A stretch of DNA of 64,000 bases, from contig NC_133665.1 in assembly GCF_037893015.1 (NCBI RefSeq), positions 37,072,246 through 37,136,245 of the forward strand, given 5' to 3'. The DNA comes from Macrotis lagotis. Taxonomy: Eukaryota > Chordata > Mammalia > Peramelemorphia > Peramelidae. The notes below the pieces were generated by a model. It searched no databases. It was not told the DNA's origin and saw nothing but the letters and a program-made list of their open reading frames with translations. Below are positions 59,901-64,000 of this stretch, piece by piece. Position 1 is the stretch's first letter, and every line of letters begins with the position of its first letter. The position numbers and the translations under genes were made by a program.

Positions 59901-62330
59901 CCCTCCTTGTTTGTAAAATAGAATAATAGTGTTCCATAATGTACATATACCAATTTGTTCAACTATTCCCCAGTTGATGGACATTCACTCAATTTCCAAT
60001 TCTTTGCCACCACAAACAGGGCTGCTATGAACAATTTTGTACAAGTGATGTTTTCACCCTTTTTCATCATCTCTTCAGAGTATAGATCCAATAGTGGTAT
60101 TGCTGGATGAAAGGGTATACACATTTTTGTTGCCCTTTGGGTGTAGTTCCAGACTGCTCTTCAGAAAGGCTGGATGAGTTCACAGCTCTACCATCAATAT
60201 AATAGTGTACCAGATTTCCCACAACCCTTCCAACAATGATCATTGTCCTTTCTGGTCATATTAGTCAGTCTGAGAGGTGTGAGGTGGTACCTCAGAGAAG
60301 CTTTCATTTGTATCTCACTAATAAATAATGATTTAGAGCAATTTTTCTTATGACTATGGCTTGCTTTGTTCTCCTCATCTGTAAATTGCCTTTGAATATC
60401 CTTTGACCATTTGTCAATTGGGAAATGAATTGGGTTTTTTTTTAATTTGACTCAGTTCTCTGCATATTTTAGAAATGAGTTCTTTGTCAGAAATACTAGT
60501 TGTAAAGATTGTTTCCCAGTTTACTACATTTCTTTTGATCTTGGTGGTTTTATCTGTGCAAAAGCTTTTTAAAGAAATGCAATCAAAATCATCTAGTTTC
60601 TTTTTAGTGATATTCTCCATCTTTTCCTTGATCATAAACTTCTTCACTTTCTATAGATCTGACAGGTCTACTACTCTTTGTTCTTCAAGTTTGCTTATAA
60701 TATTGTTTTTTTATGTCTAAATCCTGTATCCATATTGATCTTATCTTGGTATATGGTGTGAGTTGTTGGTCTAATCTAAGTTTCTTCCATACTAACTTCC
60801 AATTTTCCCCCAGCATTTTTTATCAAAGAGAGTTTTATCCCAATAGCTGGACTCTTTGGATTTATCAAACAGTAGATTACTATAATCATTTCTGGCTATT
60901 ACTCCTAGTCTATTGCACTGGTCCACCACTCTGTTTCTTAGCCAATACCAAACAGTTTTGATGACTGATGTTTTTTACTATAATTTTAGAACAGGTAGGG
61001 CTAAGCCACCTTCTTTTGCGCTTTTTTTCATTGAATCCCTGGAAATTCTTGACTTTTTATTTCTCCATATGAATTTACTTACAACTTTTTCTAACTCATT
61101 AAAGTAATTTTTTGTAATTTTGATTGATAGGGCTAAAGTTATTCTATAAAGCAGCAGTCATCAAAACTGCCTGGTATTGGTTAAGAAATAAAGTAATGGA
61201 TTAGTGGATTAGAATAAGTTCTAAAGAAGTCACAGTAATTAACTACAGCAGTCTACTATTTGATCAATACAAAGACATCAGCTTCTGGGACAAGAACACA
61301 CTATTTGACAAAAATTGTTGAGAAAACTGGAAAATAGTATGGCAAAAACTAGTCAGTGATCCACATCTCATATCCTATACCAAAATAAGGTCAAAATGGG
61401 TACAGGCTTTAGACTTAAAGAGTAATACTATAAATAAATTAATAAACCTAGAAATTATTTATCAGATCTATGGAAAGACTCTAAATTTATAACCAAACAC
61501 GAATTAGAGCACATTATAAACTGCAAAATGAATGATTTAGACTATATTAAATTAAAAAGCTTTTGCACTAATAAAATCAATGATGCCAAAATTAGAAGGA
61601 AAGAAGAAAGCTGTGAAACAATTTCTACAACTAGGTGTTCTGATTAATGTCTCTTTTCTAAAATATATAGAAAATTGCATGAAATTTATAAGGTTATAAA
61701 CCATACCCCAGTTGATAAATGGTCAAAGAATATGAACAGACAGTTTTCAAATGGAGAAATTAAAGCTGTAGATGATGATATTGGAAAAGTGCTCCAAATC
61801 ATTATTGATTAGAGAAATACAAATTAAAACACCAATGAGGTATTGCCTCACACCTATCAGAATGGCCAAGATGAGAAAAAGGGAAAATGATCAGTGTTGG
61901 TGAAGTTGTGGGAGGACAGGGACATTGATGCATTGCTGGTGGAGTTGTGAATAGATCTAACCTTTCTCGAGAGCAATATGGAACTATGCCCAAAGAGCAA
62001 TAAACTGTTCATTCCCTTCAACCCAGCAATTCCAATTAGATCTATATCCAGAAGAAATTATAAAAAGGGAAAAAGATCTACATGTTCCAAAATATTCATA
62101 GCAGCTCTTTTAGTAGTGGCTAAGGATTAGAAATTGAGGGTATGCCCATCAATTGGGGAATGGCTAAACAAGTTATGGTATATAAATTCTGCTCAATATT
62201 ATTGCCCTATAAGAAACCACAAATGGATAGACTCTAGAGAAGCATGGAATGAATTACAGGATCTGACGGTGAGCAAAGGGAGTAGAAGCAGGAGAACAAT
62301 GTACACATCAACAACAACAAGATTGTGAGA
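56920..62330 (+). pseudogene. L1-A2 ORF2 remnant: endonuclease, RT and C-terminal domain
   Basis: The endonuclease starts near 56,925 ('VNGINCPIRQ'-like). 'NPTIPCLQEMHL' near 57,000 holds the catalytic Glu region. 'GDLNLPLSELD' near 57,330 and the 'SDHDAT' box near 57,577 complete the APE-type motifs. The RT follows, with the 'SPSPDGF' linker near 58,305, 'FADDVMVYLENL' at about 59,000-59,035, and the C-terminal half continuing after the nested L1-B at 61,133 to 'EAWNELQDLTVSKGSRSRRT' at about 62,240-62,310. Numerous stops, for example near 57,390 and 58,258, show decay. Confidence 0.9.
59530..61132 (-). mobile_element. L1-B3: 5'-truncated L1 nested in L1-A2 ORF2
   Basis: A 1,603 bp antisense insert begins at its T-run at 59,530 and ends in ORF2 sequence at 61,132. 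Duplications 'ctaaaactattc' (59,518-59,529) and 'ctaaagttattc' (61,133-61,144) flank it. Host ORF2 reads 'LALLDLKLF' up to the insert and resumes 'YKAAVIKTAWYWLRN'-like just after it. Type-B 3' UTR marks are 'cccccacagaaggcaatttg' and 'gcactgatggaatgcatgag'. Its ORF2 fragment (60,414-60,647 and flanks) is broken. Confidence 0.93.
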
Positions 62331-62727
62331 TCAACAACCTTGATGGAAGCAGCTCCTCTCAGCAGTCTATTGAGCTAGAACAACTGTATTAGATTGGCTA
62401 TGGACTACATTATCCCCATCCAGAGGAAGATAAACAAAACCAAAGCAAAACTCCCTCCCCAAAAAAAACCCAATCCTTCAGAATCTGATGAACACTGTAT
62501 AAAAATGTATCTCTTTCCCCTTACTCCTAATTCATCATACTAAAAATTACTAATCTGTAAACATGTTTATCAAAATATGTATGTACAATGCTAACCTTAC
62601 TGATCGCCACGGAGAGGAAGGAGTGGGAAGGGAAGGTGGATGGAAATTTTGCAATTTAACAATGTACATGTGCATATTGATGAAAATAAATACATAATTT
62701 TTTTTAAAAAAACTGTACTGTAGGAGA

Positions 62728-63350
62728 AAGAAGTCCTGTTCCCCGCCAATTTCTGTTTCTCTTCTTATTACCTCAAAGAGCAGGTACAGCAAGATTTGAA
62801 AGTCCTGAAGTCAAAGAATAAATTACTTCTATTCATTTTGTACCAGAGGTCCTACACATCCAAGCTGGGAGAACTGACTGCAACAGAAGGTGCAGTGTAC
62901 CTTATCCTGACACAGATGGATGTGATTGCTTTGGAGTTGATAGAAGATGTCTAGCATGGCCTATCAAAGCCTTTCCTTCAGAGGACACACTGTGTCTATC
63001 AGGAGGCAAAAAGCCCAAGATGCATGGTTAAAGGGACTTTTGATCCCTCTTCTCTATAAAATGAAGTTGTATTCTCTGGCTTCCAAGAACATGTCTAGCT
63101 CAAATTATATGATTTTTTGATCCTATTAATCAGACTCTTCTTTGTACAGAGCATTGTACCAGGATGGAGAGCAAAAGATAGAATTCAAAGGTAAACATGA
63201 TGGCTCAAGAATCTTAAAATATATACAAGTAATAAGACACAAAATAACTACTACACAAATTATAATTTGTTAAGTGCATTTTAAAGTACAGTCGACAAAT
63301 ATTAGGAAATAAAAAGAGACGGAAAGTCAGAGGAAGGAACAATTGATAAA
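62728..63350. other. Unique sequence, no feature seen
   Basis: No repeat or coding signal is recognised to the right of L1-A2. Confidence 0.45.
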
Positions 63351-63354
63351 TATT

Positions 63355-63480
63355 TGCCAAAATCCTACTATGTTTAAACTCTTGTTTTAGGTACTGAGTT
63401 GATGGGGAAGGGTTGGAGGAGAAAAAGATGCAAAGAATTATCAAATATGATGCCTACTCTCAGAGAAATTCAAAGTTATT
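63355..63480 (-). repeat. L2 3' end fragment
   Basis: 'aatcctactatgtttaaact' then 'atgcctactctcagagaaat' is a diverged antisense L2 terminus. Confidence 0.45.
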
Positions 63481-63849
63481 AAGATTAAATAATTTAAAAA
63501 CAGAAAAAACCTAGCAATATTACCCATTCAAAGTTCACAAAGTGAACAATTTAGAGAAGACGTGCTATCAAAGTACAGGGAGAGGCCACTTTAGCCTGAG
63601 TGTTGAGCTGGGCTAAAAAAAAGATGAATACTGGAAGAAGTATCTGCTAGGCAAATCAAATCACCATCTTGATCTCCATCTTCCCCAATTTTTCTAATAG
63701 GAACTGCCCTGAATCCTGAATCCAAGATCTAAGGGGAGAAAATGATATTAACTAATAATATCAAAGAAGAAGAATTAACATCTACATTGCTGCTGTGCTC
63801 CAAAGACCCTGAGACTTTTCCACCTAATTTGTAACTAAAACATTCCTTC

Positions 63850-63925
63850 TGTGCTGCCTCCCCTATTTAAAATGTAAGTTTCTTGAGATCAAGAACTGTC
63901 TTCATTTCTTATTGGCTTTTTAAAT
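63850..63925 (+). repeat. L2 3' end fragment
   Basis: 'aaaatgtaagtttcttgaga' followed by 'tcaagaactgtcttcatttc' is a sense L2 3' UTR piece. Confidence 0.55.
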
Positions 63926-64000
63926 CAAAAATGCTTGTTTTTTCCAATTATACTTAATAATTTTTAAAATTTAAAACTTAAAAACATTTTTAAAATCTTG

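Overview
This 64 kb window is mammalian nuclear DNA that is almost entirely non-coding and built from layered retrotransposons. The repeat mix points to a marsupial: CORE/tRNA-type SINEs with the head 'ggggcagctaggtgg' and the tail 'ccttgcaaaaacct', SINEs ending in (ATG)n tails of the RTE type, ORF1-only half-L1 (HAL1) elements, well-preserved L2, and L1s with a long inter-ORF region. An Australian (WSINE1-bearing) lineage is my best guess, from recall only. I see no intact host protein-coding gene, no tRNA or rRNA gene, no CRISPR array and no recognisable exon of an active gene.

Layout. 1-6,300: SINE, MIR and L2 relics, including an L1 3' end split by a SINE. 6,320-12,124: a minus-strand L1 (here L1-A1) with a 5' end but with the endonuclease half of ORF2 deleted, and with a younger truncated L1 (type B) nested in its ORF1. 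12,150-26,300: mostly unique sequence with L2/MIR/SINE debris, microsatellites and two repeat-free blocks (about 14,050-14,700 and 24,430-24,800) that could be conserved non-coding elements. 26,320-29,490: a HAL1 element invaded by a SINE and by an unclassified ~170 bp repeat that occurs three times in the window. 34,275-39,046: a HAL1 split by a second HAL1. 39,390-45,170: L1 3' ends, SINEs and long purine microsatellites. 45,961-49,045: a 5'-truncated L1-B with a perfect 16 bp target-site duplication. 50,070-52,591: a long antisense L2. 52,602-62,717: a full-length plus-strand L1 (L1-A2) carrying two later insertions, a processed pseudogene of ISOC1 in ORF1 and a truncated L1-B in ORF2.

The only gene-derived sequence is the ISOC1 (isochorismatase domain-containing 1) retrocopy at 53,790-55,181. 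It is intronless, has frameshifts and a stop, retains a 3' UTR and poly(A), and is bounded by a 12 bp duplication. The uninterrupted version of its L1 target can be read in the same window, in L1-A1 on the minus strand near 10,201-10,240. The nesting gives a relative chronology: L2 and MIR first, then L1-A and HAL1, then L1-B, the ISOC1 retrocopy and the young SINEs. All family names come from recognising motifs, without database searches, and repeat boundaries are approximate unless a target-site duplication is given.
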